A stretch of 64,000 nucleotides of DNA from Heterocephalus glaber (GCF_000247695.1 NW_004624732.1:22752436-22816435); one strand, 5' to 3'; shown: positions 12,240-23,850, counted from the stretch's first letter. Notes: generated by a model not told the origin, from the sequence alone. Program-made: numbers and translations.

Positions 12240-12760
12240 CATTATTACATTAAATTTATACTTCTTGTAAGCCCACAGGCTCTGAGAAAATAAGAGTGAG
12301 CACTAGGGAAATGTAAAGCAATTGAGCAAAGTGCCTTGGCCTCCAGCTTTCCTTCACGCATATCATTGAATAAGCACACACTTGAGTCTACGGCATTAGC
12401 ACAAATGAGTGGCACAATCAGGTAGCTCATAGTTAAATGAACATGAAAATAGCATGATGAGTGCAATAGTACAGGGAAAAATCTAGGACCTGAGGAAACA
12501 CAGACAAAAACCCCCTTGCTTATTAAGGAATTGATAGAATTTAGAGAAGATTTTCTTAGAAATGTAAGGCATGTATCTAATCCTGAAGGAGGAGTAAGAA
12601 AGATCAAGACAATAATCTCTAAAGGGTTAAAAAAAAGTAGTATATTTTCATGGAGTAGGAAAGCATTCCAGTCACAGAAATTGAACATGACTTGAAGAAT
12701 GAGCAGGATATATAGAGGTCTGCATAGGAGTTCCTAGAGCTACTGCAAGGAATTATCAAG
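12240..12760 (-). mobile_element. L2-like fragment, antisense
   Basis: The plus strand shows the antisense L2 pattern, including 'cctgaaggaggagtaagaa' and 'aggaaagcattccagtcaca', the characteristic 'gcattccaggcag' region of antisense L2. A 147-codon minus-strand frame (12688-12245) falls here; it is hydrophobic and shows no domain, so I read it as chance within the repeat. Confidence 0.5.
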
Positions 12761-12779
12761 AGAAGGAAAATTTAAGCAG

Positions 12780-13040
12780 AAATAAATTTTCTCAGCTTCA
12801 GAACTGAATCCAAAACTGATGTGTCAAGAAAAAAATCATACTGCTTCAAAGGCTTCAGAGATGACTCCTTCTTGTTTCTTCTACCTTCTGGTGGTGCCAG
12901 CAATCCTTGATATTCCCAGCTTTATGGGAGCATGACTCCACTTGCTACCTCCATCTGTGCAAGACATTCTCTTCACTGCATTTCTGTCTGACTCTCTTTC
13001 ACTAGGCACTGGATTCAGAGCCCAACTTAATCAAGTTTAA
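12780..13040 (-). mobile_element. MLT1-type MaLR LTR fragment, antisense
   Basis: The run 'ctaccttctggtggtgccag', 'caatccttgatattcc', then a short segment with 'catctgtgcaaga' is the antisense middle of MLT1 LTRs. Ends are degraded. Confidence 0.55.
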
Positions 13041-13044
13041 TATT

Positions 13045-13305
13045 GTCAGAGTGCCACAGACTGGGGCCCTTAAACAGCAGAGATTTATTGTATCACATCT
13101 CTGAAGGCTGGAAATCCTAGATGAAGGTGGTAGCAGGGTTTGTTTCTTCTGAGACCTTTTGCCTTGGTTTCTAGATGATCAATCTTCTTCCTGTGCCTTG
13201 ATAACATCTGCACAGACTCTATTTCCCCCCATTCTGCAGTTTCAAATGGATGTGCATATTATAGGGACACTATTCAACCTATTATATCTGATGACATGAA
13301 ACTAC
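13045..13305 (-). mobile_element. MLT1-type LTR, antisense, close relative of the copy at 14535
   Basis: It contains GTGCCACAGACTGGGG, CCTTAAACAG and TTTATTGTATCACATCTC, followed by GGCTGGAAATCC, the antisense 5' region of an MLT1-like LTR. The next 60 bases carry 'cttctgagaccttttgcctt' and the end has 'gggacactattcaacctatt'. It shares unusual bases with the copy at 14535-14767, so the two are sister copies or the two LTRs of one element. Confidence 0.65.
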
Positions 13306-13404
13306 AATTTTAAATGAAACTGTCTTTTGAGATTTGGCACTTCTAAATATGTATTCAAAATATTTAGCAAGTGTCATGGTCAATAACACTAATACACTAA
13401 TGTA

Positions 13405-13475
13405 TGTGATTATATGTGTGTACATATACACATATATATGTATATACTAATTAAACTATATATATATATTAAACT
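13405..13475. repeat. TA/TG-rich simple repeat
   Basis: Imperfect alternation of TG, CA and TA dinucleotides, ending in a (TA)n run near 13457-13470. Confidence 0.8.
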
Positions 13476-13702
13476 AAACTATAAACCAGCTACCATTTTT
13501 TACAAGTTGTATGGGAAACTATTTATCAAATCATTCTAAAATTCTCCAAAATCATTCTGTTGTGATCTTTTTTATGATATGAGTGATGGTGTTTGTCCCA
13601 GCCATATTTGGATACAGGAAATCATATCAAGCCAGTCTAGGGACTGTCCCATTGAATGAATATTTACTAAGTCACATGTAGTCTATAAAAATCAAGATTT
13701 TT

Positions 13703-13823
13703 GCCAGGCATAGTGGTGCATGCCTGTTTTCCCAGAACTTGGCAGGGTGAGGCAGGAGGATCACGGTGATTTCAAGGCCAGCCAGGTCTACATAGTAAGA
13801 TCTCATCTCAAAAACACCAAAAA
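13703..13823 (+). mobile_element. B1-type SINE (7SL-derived monomer)
   Basis: It begins GCCAGGCATAGTGGTGCATG and contains GGCAGGAGGATCACGGTGAT and AAGGCCAGCCAGGTCTACAT, all diagnostic of 7SL-derived B1 elements. A short A-rich tail follows (ATCTCAAAAACACCAAAAA). It is flanked by a near-perfect duplication of tCAAGATTTT at 13693-13702 and 13825-13834. B1 elements are restricted to rodents and close relatives, which supports the organism call. The diverged tail suggests an old insertion. Confidence 0.92.
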
Positions 13824-14045
13824 TTCAAGATTTTCTCTTAAAGTTAATAATATTTGTTCTGTCACAGAATCTTCTTCATTTCTACTAAATGAATTGTTAT
13901 TGGGCAGTTGTAATAGCTCAGTTTTGTAAAAGAACTAAATTTTAAATAAAAATTATTTAAAAATTTTAAATATAGTTTCTATTTTTACTGTTGCCTCTGG
14001 GTAATGAGAGATGCATGGCCCATAATACCCTTCTATGAAAGCAAA

Positions 14046-14102
14046 ATCTGTCTCTGTCTCTGTCTCTCTCTCTTCCTCCCTTCCTCTCTCTTTCTCTCCC
14101 TG
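14046..14102. repeat. (TCTG)n/(CT)n simple repeat
   Basis: Pyrimidine-only run of TCTGTC and CTCT units, grading into TTCCTCCC. Confidence 0.9.
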
Positions 14103-14534
14103 CTGTCCAATGACTGAATAAAATATATTCTGATGGGTCGGGGAAATATCTTTAAGGAAGAAGGAGTTTACTGGGCCTCTGAATCATCCCCTTAACAGGG
14201 AACTGCCCAAAAAAGCCTTCCAGAAAAGTAGCTTTTCCAGGCAATGCATGAGGAAAACACAAACATGGGTTATGTTGAGCCACTGATCTTCCCAGAGGTT
14301 TTGTGTTGCTCCTGCAGAACAGCTGATATTCTCCTGAGATAGATGGAAAGATCAGAAAAAGACACCCAGTCAATATGTAATAGATGGCAGTGATGAGGCT
14401 GCTACCATGAGCTTATCGTTATTGCAGAAATATTATCAGAAAGGAAAAGACGCTTGTGATTTGACTGACATGTCAGGGAAGCCAATATCCTAGACATATT
14501 CATGTTTCCCACTGTTTTATCAGCCCTATGTTGT

Positions 14535-15285
14535 ATGACAGCGTGGAATGCCATAACAGAGTGCCACAGACTGGGGGCCTTAAACAGCCAAGGTTTATTG
14601 TATCACATCTCGGAAGGCTGGAAATCCAAGATGAAGATGTTTCTTCAGAGGCTGTTGGCCTTGATTTGTAAGTGACCAGTCTTCTTCCTGTGCTTTGCCA
14701 TCATCTTCCTTCTGTGCATATCCAAATTTCATTTTTCTTGAAAGAACATCATTCATATTGAATAACTGTCTTTATCCACTTACACTACTATAACAAAATA
14801 TCATTGACTAGATGATTATTAAATAATACAAATTTATCTTACAGTTATGGAGATTTAGAAATTCAAGATCAAGGTTCCAGTAGAAACAATATCTGGAGAA
14901 AGTCCACTTTGCTTCATAGACGGCACCTCTTACTGCATGCTCACATGGTAGAAGGAGCCAAGGAGAGTAGCTTGCTCCCTGCAGCACTTTTATAAGGACA
15001 CTAATCCCACCCAGAAACTCAGTCCCCTCAACCAGATCACCTCCCAATGGCCTTAGTACCATCACCTCAAGAATTCAGTTCCAACAGGAATTTTAGAGGG
15101 AGATGTACATTTAAACTATGGCAATTAGGCCCACCTTCATGATCTCATGTTAATTAATTTACCTCTTCATACTAAGAATTGCCAATTATAGTCTCCAAAC
15201 ATAGTTACATCCTGTAATAATTGAGGTTAGGAATTCCACATATGAATCTGGGTAAGGAGCAAAATTCACCCATAACAATCATGAA
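14535..15285 (-). mobile_element. MLT1-type LTR, antisense, split by a second LTR
   Basis: The left part (14535-14767) begins 'aatgccataacagagtgcc' and matches the 13045 copy closely. The right part (about 15126-15285) supplies the missing remainder: 'gatctcatgttaattaattt', a segment with 'tagtctccaaacatagttac', then 'ttgaggttaggaattccac' and 'cacccataacaatc'. The middle is occupied by another LTR of the same broad family. Confidence 0.6.
14768..15125 (-). mobile_element. MLT1-type LTR nested in an older MLT1 LTR
   Basis: A complete antisense order is present: 'actataacaaaatatcattg', 'ttatcttacagttatggag', 'attcaagatcaaggttcc', 'tgctcacatggtagaagg', 'ataaggacactaatccc', 'accagatcacctcccaatgg' and a terminal 'atttaaactatggcaatt'. 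It replaces the middle of the LTR at 14535-15285, so it inserted later. I could not define a clean target duplication. Confidence 0.65.
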
Positions 15286-16129
15286 CCAACAACTCTGTCA
15301 GAATTAAACTAAAGAAAGCCTGTCCCCTTAGCAGCCTTTTACATTTCTGGAGTGATGATCACAAGTAAGTTAACATCTCTACTTAAATTTGCTCTACAAA
15401 TGTCACTGTTACACTGTCTACATGGAGACAATGTTTCATTGTGGGACAAAGAGAAAATAACTATGAAAAATATAATTGGTTTTCTCCTCAGTTATGCAAC
15501 TGAAATGCATGTGATGTAGTAATTTAAACTTGAAAGAAAGTGAATTTCAGAGGGCATTCCTGCTGAGCAGGAAATAAAAGTGACCTCTATTAGGACTCAG
15601 ACCCCCTTTGATTATTGTGTTGCATCACAGGTGGATATATGGCTGCACTTGTTCAAAGGAAGATTGCTATCTCTGGGGTTCACACAACTATTTAGAAACA
15701 TATTGGGAAGAGATTTTTTAAAATATATTTTTCATGTTCCAGAGATATTAGAAAGCTAGAAAACAGACATGAAGGAAGAATGAAATTTTATATAGCTTTT
15801 TAAAAGTGGTTACATTATCAAAAAGTTACTCAGGCAGCTTTTTCTATGAATAGAATTTATTTTAAAGCCTCCAGAAAGATTTGTCATTGAATGTGAAGCT
15901 ACTGTACATATTGTTAAAGAGGCCATACTCACCCTGTGGCTTATCCTCTCCGATCTCCTGATGCTGTTCAGGCAGAGGTCTCCTCATTCACTTATCTGCC
16001 ACAGCAAGGAGCATCAATTCCTACCTAGCAAGCAAAACCTTGAACTCATTGCTCATTGATCACTCTCAAAATGTCAGCTGCAGAAAAGTGATATGTAAGG
16101 AGGATTACCTGAGAACTATGTAGTCTGTT
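15286..16129. other. unique sequence, no gene seen
   Basis: No clear repeat and no open frame above chance. Not assigned. Confidence 0.45.
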
Positions 16130-16327
16130 CCTCTTATCTAGGTAATTTGCTTTAAAATTTTATTTGCAATATTATTTTTGATTGAAAAATCATAAATGTA
16201 CACATTCATGAGGGTGATGTGAGTTTTGATAAAAATATGCAATACTGCATAATTAAGTCAAAGTAATTAACATATACATCACCTTGCTAGTCTCTATTTT
16301 GTAGTGAGCCATTTGAAATTATACATT

Positions 16328-16354
16328 TGTGTGTGTGTGTGTATGTGTGTGTGT
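16328..16354. repeat. (GT)n microsatellite
   Basis: About 13 GT units with one TA interruption, inside L1 3' UTR sequence. Confidence 0.95.
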
Positions 16355-17598
16355 CAGTAAGTATAGTCACTCTGTTGTGCAGTAGATCTCCAAAGCTATT
16401 CTTCCTATCTGTCATTTTGTATCCTTTGATCAATAATTTCCCATTTTCTTCTCACTTCAGAGACCAAGCCTCTGGTAGCCATTGTTCTACTCTGTATTTC
16501 AATGAGTTCGACTTTGTTAGATTTCATATGCACAAGATTGTGCCCTTTTTCCTGTGACCGACTTATCTCATTTAGTATACTATTATATGGTGCTTCAGAT
16601 CCATCCATGCTGTTACAAACAACAGAAATTACTTCTTTATTCATTTATTCATTAATGGATACTTAAGTTGTATCCAAAGCTTGGTTACTGTAAATAATGC
16701 TGCAATGAATGTGGGGCGTAACTATCTCCTTGACATACTGATTTTGTTCCCATGGATATATTCCCAGAAGTAGGATTACTGGTCATGTGGTCCTTCTGTT
16801 TTAGCTTTTGAGGAACCTCTGAACCATTTTCATTAATGACTGTGCTAAATTATTTTCCCACTACCTCCTCTCCAACACTCCATATTTTTCATCTTTTTGA
16901 ACAAAGCCATTATCAGGTGTGAACTGATATCTCATTGTGGTTTTAATTTGTATTTGCCTAATTCAAGACTTTGAACATTTTTTTCATTCATGTATCAGTT
17001 TTTATATGTTTAGAGAAATGTTTCTTTGGGTCATTTGCCCATATTTAATTGGATTATTTTCTTGCTGTTGAGTTGTTTGAATTCCTTATATATCTTGGAT
17101 TATCAATACTTTGTCAGACATATAGTTCTCAAATATTTTTTCCATTCTGTAGGCGCATTATCATTTTGTTTTCTTTGCTATCAAGAAACTTTTTATCTTG
17201 ATGTTATTCCATTTGTCTGCTTTTGCCTTTATTACCAGTGCTTGGAGATTCATAACCAAAAAAATCATTTCCCAGGTGGATTTTGTAAAAAAAAAAATCC
17301 TGTTTATTTCTAATAGTTTTACAGTTTTGAACTTTAAGTTTTTAATCCATTTTCAGTTAATTTAAATAGACGATGTAAGACAAAGGTCTAATTTTGTTCT
17401 TCAAGCAGACATCCAGTTTTTATAGCACTGTTTATTAGAAAGACTGTTCTTTTCTCATTGTGTTTTCTTGACATCTTTGTCAAAAATCATTTAAATATAA
17501 CTATCACATTCCTGGGTTTTCTTTCCTGTTTCATTGGTTGATGTGTCTATATTTATGTGACTACTATATTGTTTTGATTACAATCACTTTGTAAAATG

Positions 17599-18767
17599 AT
17601 TTTTCCCTTAAATTCTTTTATTGGTACATTTTAGGTATACAATATGTGTACATTAATCATTGGGTGCTTTTACCTGTACATGATATATCTTGGTTCTTAA
17701 TTTTTCCCCTTACCTGTGTACCCTTCACCCCCCCCACCCTTCCCTATTTACATAGAAAGAATGGCTGCTACCAAGAAATCAACCAATAACAAATGCTGGC
17801 TGGGCTGTGGGGAGAAAGGAACCCTTCTCCCTTGTTGGTGGGAGGGCAGACTGGTGCAACAACTGTGAAAATCAGTATGGAGATGCCTCAAAGAATGAGG
17901 GCTAGAGATCTCATTCAACCCAGGTATTCCCCTGCTGGGTATCTTCCCAAAAGAATTAAAAGAATCATACCACAGTGATGTATGTGCACCCATGTTTATA
18001 GCGGCACAGTTTGTAATAGTTAAAGCTTGGAAACAGCCCAAATGCCCATTAACTGGAGACTGGATCAAGAAAATGTGGTTTTTTATAAAATGGAGTACTA
18101 CTCAGCCATCAAAAAAGAGAAATTAGAGACATTTATTGCTAAATGGATGCACATTGAGGCGATACTCTTAAGTGAAATAAACAGGACACACANNNNNNNN
18201 NNNNNNNNNNNNNNNNNNNNNNNNNNNNNNNNNNNNNNNNNNNNNNNNNNNNNNNNNNNNNNNNNNNNNNNNNNNNNNNNNNNNNNNNNNNNNNNNNNNN
18301 NNNNNNNNNNNNNNNNNNNNNNNNNNNNNNNNNNNNNNNNNNNNNNNNNNNNNNNNNNNNNNNNNNNNNNNNNNNNNNNNNNNNNNNNNNNNNNNNNNNN
18401 NNNNNNNNNNNNNNNNNNNNNNNNNNNNNNNNNNNNNNNNNNNNNNNNNNNNNNNNNNNNNNNNNNNNNNNNNNNNNNNNNNNNNNNNNNNNNNNNNNNN
18501 NNNNNNNNNNNNNNNNNNNNNNNNNNNNNNNNNNNNNNNNNNNNNNNNNNNNNNNNNNNNNNNNNNNNNNNNNNNNNNNNNNNNNNNNNNNNNNNNNNNN
18601 NNNNNNNNNNNNNNNNNNNNNNNNNNNNNNNNNNNNNNNNNNNNNNNNNNNNNNNNNNNNNNNNNNNNNNNNNNNNNNNNNNNTTGTAAATAGGGAGGGA
18701 TGGAGGGGTTGAAGGGAAGAAGGGAATGGAAAAATTATGAGAAAAGAAAAAAGATTGAAACAAAATC
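17599..18767 (-). mobile_element. younger L1 with internal inversion, inserted in old L1
   Basis: Two arms point in opposite directions. At 17605-17755 the L1 3' UTR is antisense (the reverse complement runs from TGTAAATAGGGAAGGG into an AATAAA-bearing tail). From about 17756 to the gap at 18193 the L1 ORF2 end and 3' UTR start are in sense orientation ('agaatggctgctaccaagaa', 'cagtatggagatgcctc', 'tggagtactactcagccat', 'ttaagtgaaataaacagg'). After the gap the sense arm resumes with TGTAAATAGGGAGGG, which is also the inner end of the antisense arm. This fits 5' inversion during target-primed reverse transcription with overlap of the arms, or two opposed insertions. No clear target duplication was found. 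Confidence 0.7.
18193..18683. other. assembly gap (491 N)
   Basis: All bases are N. It lies within the sense arm of the inverted L1, where near-identical L1 copies could have stalled assembly. The open frames spanning it (such as 18027-18689) are artefacts of reading through N. Confidence 1.
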
Positions 18768-20690
18768 TATATAATATGTTTTGAAATTAATGTGTGTGAT
18801 GTCCTCAATTTTGTTTTCCATGATTGTATCGACTATTTGAGAACTTTTGTAACTGCCTACAAACTTGAGGACTGCTTTTTCCATTTCTATGAAAAATGAC
18901 ATTGGAATTTCGATAAGGATTGCAAAAAACCTGCAGATTACTTTGGGTGTGGACATTTTTACAATATTAATTCTTCCAATCATTGAATATGGGATAGCTT
19001 TCCATTCATTTGTGGGTTTATAATTTAGTTTCTTTCATCACTATTTTTTAGTTTTCAGTATACAGGATTTTTACCTTCTTGGTTAAATTTACACCTAAGT
19101 GACATTTGTTGCAATTGCAAATATGATTATTTTCTTAAATTTCTTTTCAGATTATTTATTATTAACATATAGGAATACCACTGATATTTTGCACATTTAT
19201 TTGGTATCCTTCAACTTTGCTAAATTTATATTAAAATTAACAGTTTTAGGGTAGAGTCCTAAGAGTTTTCTATACATAAGTTCATACTATTAACAAATAG
19301 AGAAAAATGTGCTTCCTCCTTTCCTATTAGAATCCCTTTTTACTTCTTTCTCTAAGCAAATGCTCTAGCTGGAACAGTCAGCATGATTGAAAAGAAGCGG
19401 TACCAGTAAGCATCTTTGTTTCATCTCTAATCTTAGAGAATATGTTTTTAACTTTTCACCATTGATAATGATGTTAAGATTTGTCCTCTAGTGTCTGCAT
19501 TGTGTTGAGGTATAGTCACTCCATACTTAGTCTCTTGAGAACTTTTTTATTGTTCTTCATAAATTTCATAAATGCTTTTCCTGCATAATTTGAGATAATC
19601 ATATGATACCTTTCAATTTGTTAACATGGAATACCACATTTATTGATTTGCTTATGAACCATACATGTGTTCCAGAGTTAAAGTCACTATTGATCAAGGT
19701 AATGATTCTTTTAATGTGCTATTGAATTTAGCTCCCTAATATTTTGTTGAGAGTTGTACATTTGTTTGCATCAGGGATATTGATCTATAATTTTCTTTTT
19801 TTGTAATTCCTTTTGTTGGCCTTGGTATCAGAGTAAAGTTGGCCTCATAGAATAAGTTTGGAAGTATTCCCTCTAGTTCATTCTTGGACGAGCTTTGATG
19901 AAAAATTGGTATTAATTTTGTTTAAAATGTTTGGTAGAATTCAGCAGTGAAGCCAACTGATCCTGGGCTTTTCTTTGGTGGGTGACATTTTATTATTGAT
20001 TGAATCTCATTATTCATTATTGGTCTATTCATATTTTCTGTTTCTTTGTGAGTCAGTCTTAGTAGATCTCTAGGAATTTATCTATTTCTTCTAGATTACA
20101 CACTTTTTAGCATATAACATTTCTTAACAATTTTTTGTATTTTGGAGGTATGAGATATAATGTCTGTTTTTTTTTACTTTTGATCTCATTTATTCAAATC
20201 TTTGCTTTTCTTCCTAAACTAGAGTTTTCTGTACCTTAAAAGTAACTCTTAGTTTTGCTTATTTTTTTGTTGGTTTTCTAGTGTCTATTTCACGTATTGC
20301 TGCTCTAATCCTTGTTATTTTCTTTCTTCTGCCAACTTTGGCCTAAATTTGTTCCCCTTTTTCTGGCTCTTTGAAGTATAACATTAAACTGTGAACTTTC
20401 TTCCTTTGTGAATCAGGTATTTATTGCTATAAAATTCCTTCTCGGAACTGCTTTTGCTGAATTCTATAAGTTTTGGTACACTATGTTTCTATTTTCATTT
20501 GTCTCCAAGTACTTTTTAAATTTTTTTCTGTGACCCATTGTTTGTATAGAATATTGGTTAGTTTTCATGTGTTTGGATGACTTCCAAGATCTCTCCTATA
20601 GCTGATTTCTAGTTTCATGACATTGCAAATCTGAAAAGATAATTTAAATGAGTTTCATCTTCCTAAACTTGATGATTTGTTTTTTTGAGC

Positions 20691-21519
20691 ATGATCAGTG
20701 AAAGATATTCCCTGCATAAAGGAGACTGCCCTCCACTCTGCTCACAGAGCCTTCCCTTTCCTCATTGGTGTAGGCAGCTCTGTGGAAGGCACCGAAAGAC
20801 AGCACCTCCAAGTGATGCAGCTATTAGACCCTGGAGTACTTCAGAGAAGATGTGATTGGAAGAGGTAGTCTGTTCATAATAAAAATTCTGAATATTAAAT
20901 CTCACTTGACAAGAAACAAATTTCATTCCTATTTTCCTGCACATTCTGTGTAAGACCTGAAATTGTCCATCGTGCACAAAGCACAGTGAAAACCTTGGAG
21001 AGTGTCTTTGGCAGTTGAGATCGCTGCGTGGTCCAGAGAACGCTGCAGTGTCAGGAGTGATGATGTAATCTGCATTAAATAAATAGTTGAGTAATGGAAG
21101 ATGATGCAAGGTCTACATTAATTCATTATAATAATGACTTCTACAAAAGTTTAATATTATGTATAATTATAGAAGATATCAAGCTATGCACAAAATGGTG
21201 TACTTGACAAGACAAGGTAGTACCTGGACCCTCTGAAGAATCTTCATATGCACTGGTTGTACCATAAATGAATAAGCAAATAATTCTTTTCTACCTGCTG
21301 ACCAAAAGTATTCATCAATAAATAGCTACACTGCACATGGGCTCATGAATTTTGAGTTACACCTTTATTGTTATTTTTGTTATTGGAAATTAGAATTCAG
21401 GTAGATGTAGGGAAAAGTGAGGATTTCCAGGGTAAGTGGCACACTCTGTAACAGTTTTCATAGAAGTATATTCCTGTATAAATGGCAGGATAATGTGCTT
21501 AGATTTTAAGTAGACTCTA
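20691..21519. other. unique sequence with one 115-codon minus-strand frame
   Basis: The frame at 21109-20762 (minus) has mixed composition, including several cysteines and histidines, but no domain I recognise and no convincing flanking splice sites. I leave it unassigned. A decayed processed pseudogene is possible. Confidence 0.4.
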
Positions 21520-23050
21520 TATTTTAAAGCAACTTTAAGTTTACAGAAACCCAAGCAGAAAGTAGCATTCCCAGGCACCTCTTCCCTGCAAGTACATCAT
21601 CTCTCCCACTCTGCATTGGTGTGATACATTTGATGCAGTAAAAGAGCCAACAGTGGCATGTTTTTAGTTGCCACGGTCTACTTTACAGTAGTGTGTTCTT
21701 TGTGTGATGTGTATTCTATGGATTCTGACAAATATATAATGACAAATATCCAACATTGTCATATCAAACAGAATAGTTTCACTACTCCAACAATGTACTT
21801 TTTTTGCTTTATTTTTATTAGTACATATTTGTCATACATATTGATCACAAACTTGGACCTATATATAATATACCTCAACTCTTTTTCCCATTATCTTCCC
21901 CACCTGCCTCCTCTCATTTATAAAAACTTTGTTTCCATACTTTTCCTTCCATTCTCTTTTCTTCCCTTTTCCCTTCCTTCCCTTTTCTCCCCTGCTGTGT
22001 TCCCCTCCCCATTTTAACATGTTCCTCCTATTTCCCAATATCTATCTTCCATTAAGCTCCCATTTTAGCCTTTGGATTTCTCACACAAAAGAAACAATGC
22101 TACATTTAAACCTTGGTGTCCCACTTATTTCACTTAAAATCATGGTCTTGAGGTGCTGAAGAAATACAAACAGCAAATAAATAAATATATATATATATAA
22201 AAATGTTCAACATCACTAGTCATTCAAGAAATGCAAATTAAACAAACAATGAGATTCCATTTCACCCCCCAAAAGAATGGCTATCATCAAGAAATCAACC
22301 AATAACAAATGCTGGTGAGGGTGTGGGGAAAAAAGAACACTTCTCCACTGATGATGAGAGTGTAAAGTGATACAACCACTATGGAAATCAGTATGGAGAT
22401 TCCTCAAAAACTAAAGCTAGAAGTTCCATTTGATCCAGCTCTTCTTCTTCTAGGTATCTTCCTGAAAGAGTTAAAAGCATCATACCACAGCTATATATGC
22501 ATACTCATGTTCATAGCAGCACATTGTACAAAAGCTAAATCATAAAAACAGTCCATATGCCCATCGACAGATGAATGAATAAAAAGAAATGTGATATTTA
22601 TACACAATGGAATACTACTCTTCCATAAAGAAGGGTAAACTTGAGTTTTTTGTAACAATGTACTTGTCAAAATAAACTTTTTACCACAAAATAATGTCAC
22701 ATTTACAGAAAGTTATAAACATATGATACACCCCATTTTCCCTAATATTAATGTCTTACATAACCATGGTACATGTACCTAATATAAGAATTTAGCATTG
22801 GGACAATACTATTCACTGAACTTCAGACTTTTCTTTATTTCCTAGTTGGTATTATTTTTAGAAAAAATATTCTTTTTTTATTCCAGGATCCTTGACGGCA
22901 TGTCATCATCATGTCTTCTCAGTCTCCTACTGTTTGAGACAGTTTCCCAATCATTATTTTTCATGACCATGGCACTTCTGAAGAAGAATGGTCAGATATT
23001 TCATAGAATGCCCCTCAAACTTGGTTTGCCTCATATTTTCTAATCAGACT
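21520..23050 (-). mobile_element. ancient L1 (L1ME-like) 3' UTR, split by a younger L1
   Basis: The left part (to 21788) has 'aagtttacagaaacccaagc', 'agtagcattcccaggcacct' and 'tctatggattctgacaaat', typical of antisense L1ME 3' UTRs. The right part (about 22666-23050) has 'atgtcttctcagtctcct', 'atttttcatgaccatggcac' and 'cccctcaaacttggtttgcc', also from this family. Between them lies the inverted young L1. The order of the two parts may reflect more than one old fragment. Confidence 0.7.
21801..22653 (-). mobile_element. 5'-inverted (twin-primed) L1 insertion with 12-bp target duplication
   Basis: The left arm (21801-about 22157) is antisense L1 3' UTR, starting with a short T-run and ending with 'ccacttatttcacttaaaat'. 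The right arm (about 22158-22653) is sense L1 from the ORF2 C-terminus to the start of the 3' UTR ('gttcaacatcactagtcatt', 'agaatggctatcatcaagaa', 'cagtatggagattcctc', 'tggaatactactcttcca'). The two arms are adjacent in L1 coordinates with only a few bases lost. AACAATGTACTT occurs perfectly at 21789-21800 and 22654-22665, the target duplication. This is the structure expected from twin priming. Confidence 0.93.
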
Positions 23051-23099
23051 GATGTCTGATACATGTTTAAATTAAATTGTTTATGTAGATTAGAGTGTA

Positions 23100-23370
23100 G
23101 AAAAGAGTTTGCCATGTCCCAGGCAAACTAGATATTGACCTGCTGAGGACTATTGATGCCAAAGCCCATGCTCTCAAGCAAACAGAAAGCAAAGAGCAAT
23201 CTCCTTTCTCCCCAGTTTCCTGTAGACCTCTGCACACTCCTCAATCCTGACGAGATGCTCTTGTCCTCGATCAAGTTCATACACCCTGCCTTCTCCAACC
23301 ACAATGCCCTTCATTCTCTTCACTGCTGAGTGCATGAGCCTCCCATTCTTAAACAAAAGTTAATTCCTCA
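23100..23370 (+). mobile_element. L2 fragment
   Basis: Pyrimidine-rich segment with 'gcaatctcctttctcccc' and 'ctgcacactcctcaatcctg' in the arrangement of an L2 3' region. Heavily diverged. Confidence 0.4.
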
Positions 23371-23394
23371 CTCTTTTTGTAGATGATTTCATTT

Positions 23395-23850
23395 CTCAAT
23401 TTTTAAATTATTACATTAATAGTACAAATTTATAGGATATTATGTGATAAGCCCATACACATATTTGGTGTACAGTGATCAAATCAAGATGGTTAACATG
23501 TGCATCTCCTTAAACATCTTTTTTAAATGTTTGATTAGCACATAACAATTGTAGGTATCAATGGGGTAGAGTGTATCATCTCAAAACATGTATACAATAC
23601 TGATCACATCAGGGAAATTAACATTTTTATCTCATCATTACTTTGTGTTTGAAGTTTCCGGGTGCCTATTTTCTAGTTATTCATGAAACATGTAATAGAT
23701 TATTGTGAACAGTATTCTCCCCAATGTGCTATACAACATAGAAACATATTGTTTCTATCTAATTGTGTCTGCTACCCATTATCTAACCTCCTTCCACCCT
23801 GCCCTCCACCTTTCCCCATCGCTAGCAATCTTGATGACATTCTCCTCCAA
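23395..23850 (-). mobile_element. ancient L1 3' UTR, antisense
   Basis: It contains 'acagtgatcaaatcaagatgg' followed by 'ttaacatgtgcatctcctt', then a second similar block: 'acaatactgatcacatcag', 'ggaaattaacatttttatct', and a terminal C-rich CTCCACCTTTCCCC. This is the antisense L1M 3' UTR pattern. The doubled block may be two overlapping copies. Confidence 0.7.

Larger units (their letters stand above)
16130..20690 (-). mobile_element. old LINE-1, ORF2 plus 3' UTR, split by a later L1
   Basis: The left part (16130-17598) is the antisense 3' UTR and ORF2 C-terminal region: 'tgagttcgactttgttagat', 'tcatttagtatactattata', 'ctgcaatgaatgtgggg', 'ttatcaggtgtgaactgat', 'gggtcatttgcccatattt'. The right part (18768-20690) resumes in the middle of ORF2 with 'ataatatgttttgaaatt' and continues through the antisense RT region ('agccaactgatcctgggctt' near 19950) toward the endonuclease. 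Coding frames are fully decayed. The interruption at 17599-18767 carries the first assembly gap. Confidence 0.85.

Noticed and set aside
12245..12688. 147-codon hydrophobic minus-strand frame
   Set aside because: Overlaps an antisense L2-like repeat, has no domain and no splice or start context.
18027..18763. Frames of about 220 codons on both strands
   Set aside because: Most of each frame is translated N from the assembly gap; the ends are L1 3' sequence.
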